In this document: positions 24,401 through 34,995 of the stretch, piece after piece
Position numbering within the stretch: the stretch's first letter is position 1
Layout of the letters: each line of letters begins with the position of its first letter
Assembly: GCA_022885665.1 (NCBI GenBank)
Contig: JAGQDJ010000608.1
Span: forward strand, 434,001 to 498,000
Length of the DNA stretch: 64,000 nt
Reading direction: 5' to 3'
From: Triops longicaudatus
Lineage: Eukaryota > Arthropoda > Branchiopoda > Notostraca > Triopsidae
Notes under the pieces: model-generated
Databases searched by the model: none
Told to the model about the DNA's origin: nothing
What the model saw: the letters and a program-made list of their open reading frames with translations, nothing else
Translations under genes and position numbers: made by a program

Positions 24401-27400
24401 CAGTAAGCCAGATTACTTTCTGTTCAATCCCTCGATGATTTTTCGGCCTGATTTTCAAGTGCAACCAGAAATAAGTTTCAAAAATGCAAATCTTGCTTTC
24501 ACAATACATGTACACTACTACTTTAACACGTGAGACAGTTTTCTTCTTACCTACTTCTAATACTAAAATTTGCGTACAGAGTTATTTTATTTATTTGTAC
24601 CCTCAATAAAACCATAGGATAAATTACATTAGCAGTCTGGTAAAAATACACGCTTTCTTTGTGCGTGGGTATTTGGGTCCGTCGTCGAGCAAAAGTAGTT
24701 GTTGAGAGCAGTTAACCCGTTTCAAATGAGGCTGCTAACCTTGTTGTTAACCCTACTTAAACCACGGCTAGATGAACGGAATAACATGTTTTCACGAATA
24801 TGCGTAATTTTTGGTACACAATCCTGTACCAAATGGCAGGAAACCTTAGGTTTTGCGATAAACATTAGTTTGTGGATGAATAGTTGTAGTCTTCATAATC
24901 ATGGCAAGCGGGATAAACAAACCATGTAACCATGTATGTAAGCGTTAATTCAACTAGAGCTAGGCTAATATTGAACACGGGGCTATTGTCATCCGTAGCA
25001 TAAAACTTTCCCTTTGTAAGATGCTATTCTTCAGAGATCAATAAAACAAGCGCTGGGTGTGTTAAGAACCACACGTTGTAATGCAAAACAGGCATCATTT
25101 TATGGCTCACTTTTGCCTCCTATGGTTTGTTATGCGACCAATTCGGGCTTACGAGGGATTAGACGATGCCTAGGCACGAAGTTCTTTGAAGTCGTGCTTT
25201 ATCTACTTCGCCAAAAGCGGAAAAGCATACTTTCATGCATACAAAAGTATCAGAACAGCCAACGTGGATGTATCACTTTGCACCACACAAACCTGTGAAA
25301 CCCTCGAAGCTGACGAGTCTGATTTCGCACACAAGTCGCTTTTAATGTAGGTAACAACAAGGCTGTTGAGAGCATCTGCATCGATCACAGCCATAAAGTG
25401 ACTAAAATTACCTCGTTTAGCCGAAGCCACGACGACACTTTCCCTCACCAATGCCTCCAAATCTCCGGACGATTCTGGCCAGTCACGGGTGGCATCACGG
25501 TGATGGCGAGACTTCTGAAAAAGATCAATAACACTTGAATGAAGTTTGTAGACTCCCACAATCTTATTCGAAAGGTTTTTGTTAAAAAATAACAAAAGGA
25601 GCCACCATTTCTAAAGACCAGGGAAACTAGCCCTGTCCTACATGGGTTTTGGCTAAATGTGACGACACAAGGGAGTCAAAAAGAACGAAAAAAAAAAATT
25701 CCGGAGCTTCGGTTTGAATTATTTTTTGACGTTGATTTGGCCGTTGCTCCGATACTGTATACATATATACATAAAGGCGGAAACGAAGACTCCGAGGCGC
25801 TACTGAGAGAAAGTGGTTCGCATCATGATTACGCCTTAACGGCTGTGGCCAAGTCATGTATCATGGGTTGGTAAAAGGTTGCCGTTGCTTCTAACTCACA
25901 CAGGAAATGAATACAGGCGTAATCCATCAACTCCACATGGTGATCGGTCATCGCATCTGAGTCATACACACCCGAGCTTGGCTGACGCCATTTCCCTAGG
26001 GTCCATGGCCAATACGACCGAAGCCGAGGGACAAGGGTGTTTGACACCCTTGGTTGACACTATCGGCCGTTGGTATCTCAGAAATCCACACGTGCTATAC
26101 ATAACCAGCAATGGGATTTCCTGAGGCCAGGAGATCCCAATTCTTAACCGAAAAGAGGGTTAGCTTTTCACTGTTGTAGTCAAGCTGTCTGCGTGTCCAG
26201 TTCATACCCTGCCTACAATCCTTGGGATTCACGCGGGATCCTTAGTGGGTACCAAAAATCGCCTCACGGCGATAATACTTTCGCGACAGGCTGAGGCAAG
26301 AAACCCATAAATTCAGCTTGGAGTATCTTGGGATCCAATCAGAAGAAATTGAATCATAATTGAAAAGTTGTCGGCCGAGGATTTAACGCCAAAGAAGAAG
26401 AACGGTGCCGTTCGTCATCGGAAAGGGTTTTGTGATTTGGTACAACATTGAGAAGTCAACGTGGTGGCAAGGAAGACATTTCCCTATCGGAGCAACTCAA
26501 TTTCATCTGATGTTGGAGAGAAGATAGGAAATGAGACATTCAGGAGAGAGAGACAAATTCACTTTGCTCGAATTCAGTTTTTCAATTGGCTTGGGGTTGA
26601 AAAGAGGTGGTGTGGGAGGATAGCAATTCTTGGAAAGCGTATGAGAGACACATCTAGTCCGCGAGGCGTTTTAGGGATGAGAGTTGAAGAAAGGGAAAAT
26701 ATCATAAAGCTCCGGGATTGTGTCGGCCAAAGCTCGGCACAATATCGAAACGCAGGAGATATAAAGGAAATAGAGGTTGTTGTTTTTCTATCGTGAAAAA
26801 AGGGCAAGACCGTGACCAAAAATATTTCAAACCAAAAGATCAGAACTGTTGGATCACCACACCCAGATTGAACTCACATTTTCTGTCATATCAAGCTCAA
26901 GCAGACAGTCGACCATTGATAGAACGGACTAATATAAGAGATGAAAAACTGATACCTACATAAAATGTCTCGATCTACCTTCAAGAACCACGTACGCTAA
27001 AATGGAAAATGTACTGATAAATGATCATAGAGTAATGTTAAGTAACGCTTATTCTCACCCGTATTTTAATTTGAAGTAATAATTCAAATTAACATTTGTT
27101 TAGCTAACTAACGTTCAGACTGATACGATCTTCGTATAAACCGCTGGTAAAGCCTAGTTTCGAACCCAATCTTCATTGCTTATTATAACGGATGCTTTGC
27201 AAGTTAGGGTATTTCTCTATACCACGTCGACGTCCCATCGTTTTCTCTCCCTCCCCCTCCCTTTTTGTTAGGTGAAAATTCACACTAATAGCTCAACTAC
27301 AAACAAATTTGTTATGATTAGCAAAATTTATGTAAAAGACAATCCACTTTGCAAAAACATGCTTAATTACTTCGCTATGATTACCATTACAGTCTACTGT

Positions 27401-30374
27401 TTTCCCGTTCGTTTGTTTTGGTTTTGGGCTCGTCTAGCGTGACAAACTTCACCTAACCTAACTTACCCCCAGCTAACTCAACCCATCTCAAACCTTTACC
27501 CAACTTACTTAAAACTCAACACAACTTCACCGACACGTTATGTGGCGCAAAATAGAAAAAATACTCAAATTCGTCAATCTTGAGTTATAATTTTGGACTG
27601 TAACTATGGAGGACGACACTGGAAATTATTCTCATTAACAATTTTTTTACATATTTTCTGTAGTTATTTTCCCAATTACCTTTGATATATTATTGTAAGG
27701 TGCAGCTTACCTTAAAGAAAGTTGGCTACCCAGTAAAGTCTACCCGTGTAAGTGCATGTTAAAAAGAGGCCACTTGAGTAAACTGTACCTGTTTTCATTG
27801 TTGTAGACATAAATGGGCCAGTTTCGTATCAATTAGTAACACAACCTGAAGATCACAGTGCGCGACTTCCTTTAGGCGTCTTTTTATCTAAGCCGAACAC
27901 AATTACAAAAATTCCTAAATTTTACCAATTTGACACGACACTGTTCTGAGAAACCTTATAAATTCTATGCCTGACTAAAAGTTATACAGTATAAGAGTTA
28001 TATAGAGATATAAAGTAAAAGTTATACAGTATTATCCAGTCCAGGGTCAATCTTGTAGTGCAAACACAGTTCTACATAACCTGAGTAACGTCCTTTATCA
28101 CTAGTCGCAGTCGATATGCAATCTTGTCAATTTACAAGTAAAATAAAATCCAGGAAGCTCTCTTACCTATACTGTACGGAAATTAAGTATGAACGAAAAA
28201 CACGAATAAACCGAGAAAGCTTGTGAAATAGCACTTCTAGATTGGCAGGATGATCGTAAACATGTCGAGATTACGTTGTAATACGAACTTTCACTACGCA
28301 TATACTCACGAAATTCCAATTTTCTCGTTCATTCAGCGAATTGTCGACCGTTATTTTTATTGATATTCAATTATTACACACCTGTCTACAATTATAAAAA
28401 TATTCCAACGGTACCAGTTTCACATCAGGTTTGAGTGAAGTCCGTTTCACCTTGTTCGAGCCCATGATTCCAAACTACCGTAAATAACAGATAACCCACA
28501 AACGAGTACGTACTTTACTAGACAAGGCGGATTTTATATAGACGGCATGGACGACAATCGCGAACTGAAGTATCAAGCTTGAGAGTGCTCAAACTACGTT
28601 AAGCGGTATTCTTACTGAAGATTACTGAACTTATCAGACAGATTATTACAGTCCTTACCTTTGAGAATTGCGCTCTGTATTCTTTCCTAATATGTTTAAC
28701 GAGAAGGAAACTTACGAGATTTTGTCTTCCTTTTTCATGACGCAAGCATGGCTATTTAGTCGAGAACCGAGATGAGTTGTTTTTTCCTTAAATACTCTTA
28801 GTACTCTTAGTACACATTTTAAAATTGCCTAAAATGCATTAGGGGTAAACAACGTACAAGATGTCCATCTGACGTCGCTTAGCGGTAATTCAAGGACAGG
28901 CGTTCAAAGTTTACCCGCTATAGATCACAGAACAATTAAGCACAAGGTTGACATACTCATGGGAACGTTCGAGCTCCCTTTCCTCTGAGAGCTACGCAGC
29001 TCGCATTGAATTTTCAGTTTTAGCTTCCTCTCGAATTTTTTCTCTTTTTCATCCTGCAGGTTATCTCCCAGAGGATCAAGCATGAAAAATCTTTTATTGC
29101 TTTCAAACTACTGCAGCCTAGTGTACCGGGAGGCCGCCGCGTGTGGCTAGGCCACTAAAAGCGTCACAATAAGGTCTTCTCGTGGTACGGCACTTTAACG
29201 TCCATGCGTTCACGGCAGGACAGAAGTTGGTGCATCGTGGGAAGCTCCCATGCAAAAGACGAGAAGGGAGTGTGTGTGCTTTGAAATAAGGTAATGAGAC
29301 GGACTCGCGACGTCAAAGGCGTGGACGATGGGCTCTTTGACATTATTACCAGTCCTTGTGTCAGCTTTTTACAGGAGCCGCCGTACTTTTTTTTGGAAAA
29401 ATACGATCTGACTTTGAAAGTTTCACAAACTGTCTCAACAAACAAAATAACAAAAAAGAGAGCTAAGCGCCATAGATCTCTTATGACGCACTACTCCCCT
29501 GGGTCCATAAACCTGTGGTCGTAGTACCAATCGTTTCCTGCTAAGGCTCGTTTAGTGACAGCTAAATGAAATCTCTGATAAATATACTTTTCCTGTTATG
29601 AAAAAGCGATACTAGCAAAGAAATACCAGCTGGGACCGGTCTCATTTGGTAAATCTCCCAGCGTATAGTAAACCCAGATCGTTAAAACTTCTTGCTTTTT
29701 ATACCAGTTCATCACCAAAGAAAGATAGACAGCTCCACGTCAACATAGATTCCGTATTGTTAGGTAATCTCAAGTTAGATCGTGGCAACCGGAATACTTT
29801 TTCATGTGCACCCTACCATAGCTGGCGACAATCTTCAACATCAAGCTTTCAACGAGAGTGGCAATCAATCCCCCGGTACAGGAATTCTGGGTACCGTTTA
29901 AGGTAATTATCACACTAGAATTAGGACAAGTACCTTCATTTGTTCGAGTGGTTGCTCTGCGACTACGTAATCACGGAACCACACAAACACAAAGGCCGAG
30001 AAAAAAATTTCTCGTGTCTTCAGTTAATCATCGAGTGGGACCTTTGATTGGTTCAAGTTGTCAGCCAACGACCCGTACTTTTCGTTAAGATAAAAAAGAC
30101 CCTTTTTCTTCTTTTCCAGAGTTGGGAGGCACGTTAAGCAACGCCATCCATTTGCTGTCACGAGCTTTAGCGAGTTTAGCAGATCTCATTTTCGATCTTA
30201 AACTGCCTCCCGGTTTTCAAAAAAAGGAGTAATTAATTAAACCTAATGCGTGGGATGAGGTGTTTCTTTGTTTCTAACATACAATGAGAAAAAAATGCTT
30301 ACCTTGATGTCCTGCGCGCATACCAGTACAACAGCAAGAAGCATAGTCAACACTACGAGGCGTGGGAAAGCCAT
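15454..30374 (-). CDS. FSTL5: Follistatin-related protein 5 (secreted SPARC-family protein)
   Basis: Secreted calcium-binding glycoprotein of the SPARC/FSTL4-FSTL5 branch. Sixteen exons fit in phase and total 889 aa (human 847): 30303-30374, 25412-25514, 21538-21759, 21231-21451, 21003-21143, 19535-19667, 18849-19133, 18611-18708, 18356-18548, 18088-18209, 17856-17993, 16605-16820, 16221-16371, 15953-16153, 15741-15887 and 15454-15680. The order is: signal peptide (FPRLVVLTMLLAVVLVCA), Kazal domain (CARKC...LVCGTDGILYSSHCELHRAAC), Ser/Thr/Pro linker, two EF-hands (loops at about 239-250 and 277-288), two Ig domains (IKCDVSG...GNYTCHA; MMCHVVG...GAFMCQG), then the family-specific propeller-like C terminus (VWVVNWRG, HHTVHPEPIDGHFD, GVFGTYLVSP). 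The assignment of the first two exons rests on phase fit and a good signal peptide, not on similarity, so it is less sure than the rest. The receptor is unknown. Confidence 0.92.
17284..17317. repeat. 12-bp perfect hairpin in an FSTL5 intron
   Basis: Arms TAACACGAACTG (17284-17295) and CAGTTCGTGTTA (17306-17317) with a 10-nt loop, inside the intron between the exons at 17856 and 16820. Confidence 0.8.
21760..25411 (-). other. Intron 2 of FSTL5
   Basis: About 3.65 kb between the Kazal exon and the exon at 25412-25514. Several short open frames occur on both strands (for example 22463-22660, 23633-23932 and 24234-24533). None has a recognisable domain with matching splice phases. Confidence 0.65.
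25841..25981 (-). other. Candidate cassette exon in FSTL5 intron 1
   Basis: A minus-strand open segment (47 codons, phase 0 at both ends) lies between cag at 25982-25984 and a weak gttaag donor at 25839-25840. It would insert in frame between FSTL5 exons 1 and 2. The predicted piece includes SSGVYDSDAMTDHHVEL and LEATATFYQPMIHDLATA. No similarity to known FSTL5 is apparent, and the donor is poor. It may instead be chance coding potential in a locally GC-richer patch. Confidence 0.2.
27976..28032. repeat. Spaced direct repeat, 17 bp, period 40
   Basis: TAAAAGTTATACAGTAT occurs at 27976-27992 and 28016-28032. The spacer contains a degenerate GTTATA copy. Confidence 0.75.
30120..30232 (+). other. 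Candidate terminal exon on the plus strand inside FSTL5 intron 1
   Basis: A strong polypyrimidine tract and AG at 30118-30119 precede an open segment. It would encode LGGTLSNAIHLLSRALA, then SLADLIFDLKLPPGFQKKE and a TAA. The composition looks protein-like, but I found no upstream exon whose phase (1) fits, and no family is recognised. It lies antisense to FSTL5 intron 1. Confidence 0.2.
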
Positions 30375-31793
30375 TGTGCGCGCTCTTTAGTTCTTGTCGA
30401 ATCTCCTAAACAAAAACCAGATTAGCAAACAGAAAAGAATCAGACACTGTCAGTCATTTATTCTGCAGCACCCAATACCCGAGCTAAAAAGCCAATATTC
30501 TTTTTTCTTCCCCCGGACACTGTAAATCCCTAAGTGCCTGTCGCTTATTTGACATAGAATAGACAGTTCCTGTCGTTCGTTTTCTTTTGCTTTCTGATTT
30601 TCTACCTAAACGCACGGAGTTTTTCACCCGCCTGGAAAGGTTGTCCGTTGTCCGTATTGTTTTTTATTCCTGTTTTTAGTGTTCCTTCACAATAAAAGTG
30701 GAGTCTTTCCGGTACGCTGCTTGTACTCGTATTCAACTGGGTAGATAGCATCAAGTGGTACGATACTGTAATGTTCATTTCAATTACGCATCGAGACAAT
30801 GAAACCCATTTGTGTTACACGGGGATGGTCGTACTATGAGTCAGATGTAAAGCTCGATATTGATTACTTTTGTTGCGTGTAAAAGGAGGGGAGGGTGATA
30901 CCCTGTGCAGTGGGACTTTAATAAGCGAAAACACGTCCACTAAGATGTAACAACCGCAGTTTCAGGGACCAACACAAACACACACGTTTGTTATTTCAAC
31001 GAAACAGAGCAACGAGCAGCGACCGAGTGCTTACGGTGCATTAGGAAAGAGCGACAACACGAGACAAGACAAGGAGGACGTTTTTCCTTAGGAGAAAACT
31101 CACCTCTTCGTCAAAGTGCCCTGTAGGGGTTAAACGATGTGGTAAAATGGTGGAAAAAAAGGGATGGTTTCCCAAAAGGGCTTCTTCTTTTCAGTATATC
31201 GCGAACGAGTCGGTGGCTCGGGCAACGGAGGACTCGCTTTGTATGGGAGGGTTGGGCGACTACAGAAAGAAGAAGACCATAGAGCGCTCCCAAGTTTTTA
31301 GTCCCGCTGGCCAGCTGTGATGTCTTATCGCGCTAAACCTTCGGGTTCTTCCCAACAAGCCACAGTCTCTCTTTTCTGGGCTGCGTTCACCTGTCACCTG
31401 TCACCATATCAAATTCCTCCTGCTGTGATTAAAATCCCTCACTAAACCAGCTCTCGGGTTGATTTGTGACACGTCTTGGATGAAATCTGACTGTAAGATC
31501 ACGAAACCCAAACGAACACTGAGGCCCGAGGAGGACAATCTTGCCAGTTCTTGCATTTCGCCAAGGGTTCGTGTGTGAGGCAGCAGCAGCATAAACCAGG
31601 GCGCAGGTCTGCAAAGGTCATCACTATCGTTGCCACGACGACAAGGAAAAACCCCATCGATCGATGCAAAAGGAGAAGGGTAATGCGGCTCAGGAGGTTC
31701 TGAGGGGGGTTGAGCTGGTACTTGGAGTAAAAGGCGGGCGGATTCTTTTCGGATTTCATAGGAGCAGGACAAAATAAGCGAAGACTAGACGGT
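30375..31793. other. Upstream region of FSTL5
   Basis: About 1.4 kb between the FSTL5 start codon and a head-to-head candidate gene. It should contain the FSTL5 promoter. Minus-strand open frames at 31401-31825 have no recognised domain. Confidence 0.4.
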
Positions 31794-32179
31794 ATGGTTA
31801 TAGGAAGAGTGCCAATAGGCCGCATAGCCTATCTCGGGGGTACCCACATACTCGATAATACACTTCACACCCTCCGCCAAGTCAATTCGTAGGCAAATCG
31901 GCAAGTGCTATACTCCTTCTAGCTGTTGAAGGGGAGAAACTTGCGGAAATTGAAATGCTTGAACAGGATGGAAGGACAGTTAAGAGTGAAATTTTGTTTG
32001 AAGACTTTGAATTGCTAGGGAAGGCTGGAGTATTACTGCACGGGCAAGCGAACTTGGCGTTATTGTGCAACGTCTTCGCGTTTCGCTATTCGGCAATACG
32101 GCAGACTGATGCCGAACACGTGGCTGTGCTCGATGTGCTAATGCAAACAATGCGAGAAACACTGCCTTTCATGAGATAG
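31794..32179 (+). CDS. Unidentified two-exon small protein (candidate)
   Basis: Exons 31794-31839 and 31893-32179 join in phase 1 across a 53-nt GT-AG intron, matching the short introns of neighbouring genes, to give 110 aa. The second exon is open for 95 codons. It reads as a soluble, probably helical protein containing KSASAILLLAVEGEKLAEI, FEDFELLGKAGVLLHG and QANLALLCNVFAFRY. The frame is also open upstream of the ATG to about 31733, so the true start may lie further 5' or in another exon. I do not recognise the family and assign no function. It is transcribed head-to-head with FSTL5. Confidence 0.4.
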
Positions 32180-33649
32180 GAGACAAAAAGAAGTTAGGCA
32201 AGCTAATTAGGAAATTTTAGTGAATGTCGTCCTGCTGTCTTTACACAGACAAGCCCTGTCTTTTATCCAAAAGATGACACGGGCATTATAAAAAGAAACA
32301 TTAGTCTAGAAACGCAAGCAACTCATTAGCTCCAGATGTCAGGAGCATGCAAAACGTAAAAAAAAAACTTTTGCGATGAATGCTCTACAGTAGAATTCCA
32401 ATTTTGTCAACCCTGGTTACCGAGAAGCTCGATTATCTTAGCTTGCCGTGACGCTCTTCTTTCTGTTTGTTTTTCACTTTTTTTCACAAATGGTGTGTCA
32501 TATTCTACGTTGCTTTTAGTTCTAATAAAACATTAATTCGCATATGTTACAAAACCATTTCATAATTATATCTTACAAATCATTCAATTTAATTTTAGTA
32601 GCTGAAAAGGCGACTAATTTTCTTATTCGCGTTCAAGCATTCATATTAATACTAAAAGCCATCAATCAAATTCGGTCCATTTTCCAACTCGTCAAACCGC
32701 CCTCTTCATTCAGTTGCGCGACATAACTGTATTGCAAGATTTCTCCTGTGCTTACGATGCACTTTAGAGTAACTGGCTCATTCTAAAACAGTATAGAATT
32801 TTGGTTTCAGACTTAATCTCATTTAGAAATGTTCGTTTTGATACAATTATTCAATAGTTGCATCTGAACGAATATCTCAACATTTTTACCAAATAATTCT
32901 TATTGGGCAATAATTTTAACTTTTGAATGCTATTTCTCACCCATTACCCAGGGAAGAAATTAGAGTGATACCCCCCTCCCCCCCGAGATTTGGATTTTCT
33001 AATGCTGAGCATAATGTCAACTCCTAATGTCTACTACTTAATGTCGAGAAAAGAATATATTTCGACCTGACTTCCTAATACCCTTTCCGAACCAAAAGCC
33101 TGGGTACGGTACTGTTAGTAGTTTGAATTCTTTGAATTTATTGGTTGAATTGACAAACTGTAGATAAGAAATGTGGAATTGTATTGGAAAAATTTTGGGT
33201 GAAGTTTCTATTCACGTCGATTAAACGGACCAGTTAGGTTCTGGAAAACATTGCTTAGGAATAAGAGACACAAACGCAGATAGCGACAAGGAAGTTAATC
33301 ACGAGCCGAGCTATGTCCGCGACGTGCGAACTTAATTGAATCAGAGAAAGCTTTAGGAGAGAATGATTGTAGTGTCTGATCGTAAAAATCGCACAGTATA
33401 AGATTCCTACGGAAGAGGTTAGCTGGTAAGTGTTAAAAGGAGAGCCTGTTATGGTAATTCAGTAACTTCATTTAAAAAAAATTGTCAACTGCCATAACGT
33501 GGAAGTAAATTCTGATCGAAAAAGAGTTTCTAAAATTTAAAGGATTTGAAAAACTTAGTCTATAGTTTCTTATAAAACGGAGCCTATGGAACTACAAGTT
33601 CAACTCACAGCCGCTACTTCCTCTAAAATTACTTTATAGAGGTCCATTT

Positions 33650-33685
<36 letters not shown>

Positions 33686-34995
33686 AAGTAAGACACGACT
33701 TAGATGGAAAGCATTTAATAAAAAATAACGACTATTATAGCATGACTTGAAATTAAAGTGCTACATTTATGTGCGAACTTAGATATTCATTTGTTTTCAT
33801 GCGACGTTCGGTGTCTGATAATAGATAAATTAACATTTAATTTACATAGAAGACTGATGTAGCTAATATTAGACTGTTTATCCATTAAGCCATAGTAGTG
33901 TAAATTATTGAATAGTTCACATACATCATTTAACAATAATAAAAAGCCAATTGATTACTTTCCTCGTAAGAGCGAGTCCCACTCGCATGGCAAGGAAAAA
34001 GTGGATAAAGGAGGGAGTTTCTAGTTGTAGTGACAGTCAAATTTTATTGTTCTTCTTCAGAAGCAGGCAACAGTTCATCTAATAATGTATAACGAGACTA
34101 CAGTTTAGTATACACATTGTGAAAAACCACAAACCTACTACTTGCATGCCTCCCCGAAATGGTGATAATATTCCCAAGTTTTCAGTTCTTCTCCGCTATA
34201 TAGTTGACACCGAAGGACCAGCACTAATATAGCGCAAAAATAAGTAAGGAAAAAGTTCAAAAGAATTCAAACAAGATACGTAGAAGTTAGTGTATACGCC
34301 TTTAACATTTCAGGATTTTCAATTCAGAGGCAAGACAAAAGATTTTGCATTCTGCACTGTCTTTGGCAGAAGGCTTATTGTTATTTCCTGGCTAAGGTTG
34401 GGTGACTTTAAACGATTAATGTCCCATCTTTGTTAGCGAGACCAGTCAAAGGATAATGCGCTTTTTCGTGTTAAAGGATACTTAACCTTTGCAAGCTACA
34501 AAAAAGGCCTTCATTGCAATAACGAAGTGTATTATATAGTACATATAATTACTCAAAATCGTTTGCGCATAGCGCGACATGCTTGTAAGCAATTCTCAAA
34601 ATACCAAATATTCGCTACATTCAAATTCCCGCTAGTTACGTTCAACTCTTGCCGAGTGGAGCACCGATCGATGCTCATTCTCCTGAACACGCCTCCAAAC
34701 AGCTTGCTCATCTTTAGCAGTGGTAAACTACAACTCCGGTTTTCCGAACCCGTATCCGAACCTCGCATAACGAACAGTTGCACTTTCTCCATTGTCCCCA
34801 ACTGAAGGGGCAGGCGGACTTGTTTGTAAACAGCCGAGAGCATTTAACTGTGATTTTCAAGCCCATCTTAAGTGTACGAGTTTCTTCAGTTCTTGAAAAA
34901 AATGTAAAAAACTCAAGTTTCAACAGTAACTCATTGTACATTTTAGCTGTACAGAAGATTTTCAATTTAATTTTCGTCTGAGCCTCCTATACAAA
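32180..34995. other. Intergenic region upstream of FNIP
   Basis: AT-rich with no supportable gene. It contains the A30 run at 33653-33682. The last few hundred bases must include the FNIP promoter and leader, which carry no diagnostic motif I can name. Confidence 0.45.
33653..33682 (+). repeat. Poly-A tract, 30 nt
   Basis: Uninterrupted A30. This could be a retroposon tail or a simple homopolymer. No upstream retroelement body is recognised. Confidence 0.9.

Larger units (their letters stand above)
25515..30302 (-). other. Intron 1 of FSTL5
   Basis: About 4.8 kb separating the signal-peptide exon from exon 2. It contains a 40-nt spaced direct repeat (27976-28032), a small CCTAACCTAAC patch near 27452, and candidate exons on both strands (25841-25981 minus, 30120-30232 plus). 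The rest shows nothing recognisable. Confidence 0.6.

Noticed and set aside
27451..27462. CCTAACCTAAC patch resembling the arthropod TTAGG telomere repeat
   Set aside because: Only two units followed by degenerate AT/C-rich sequence; chance is likely.
29822..29902. Plus-strand segment of 27 codons between AG and gtaatt, beside the 30120 candidate exon
   Set aside because: Its exit phase cannot join the 30120 exon without a stop, and the nearer AG would give a 21-nt intron.
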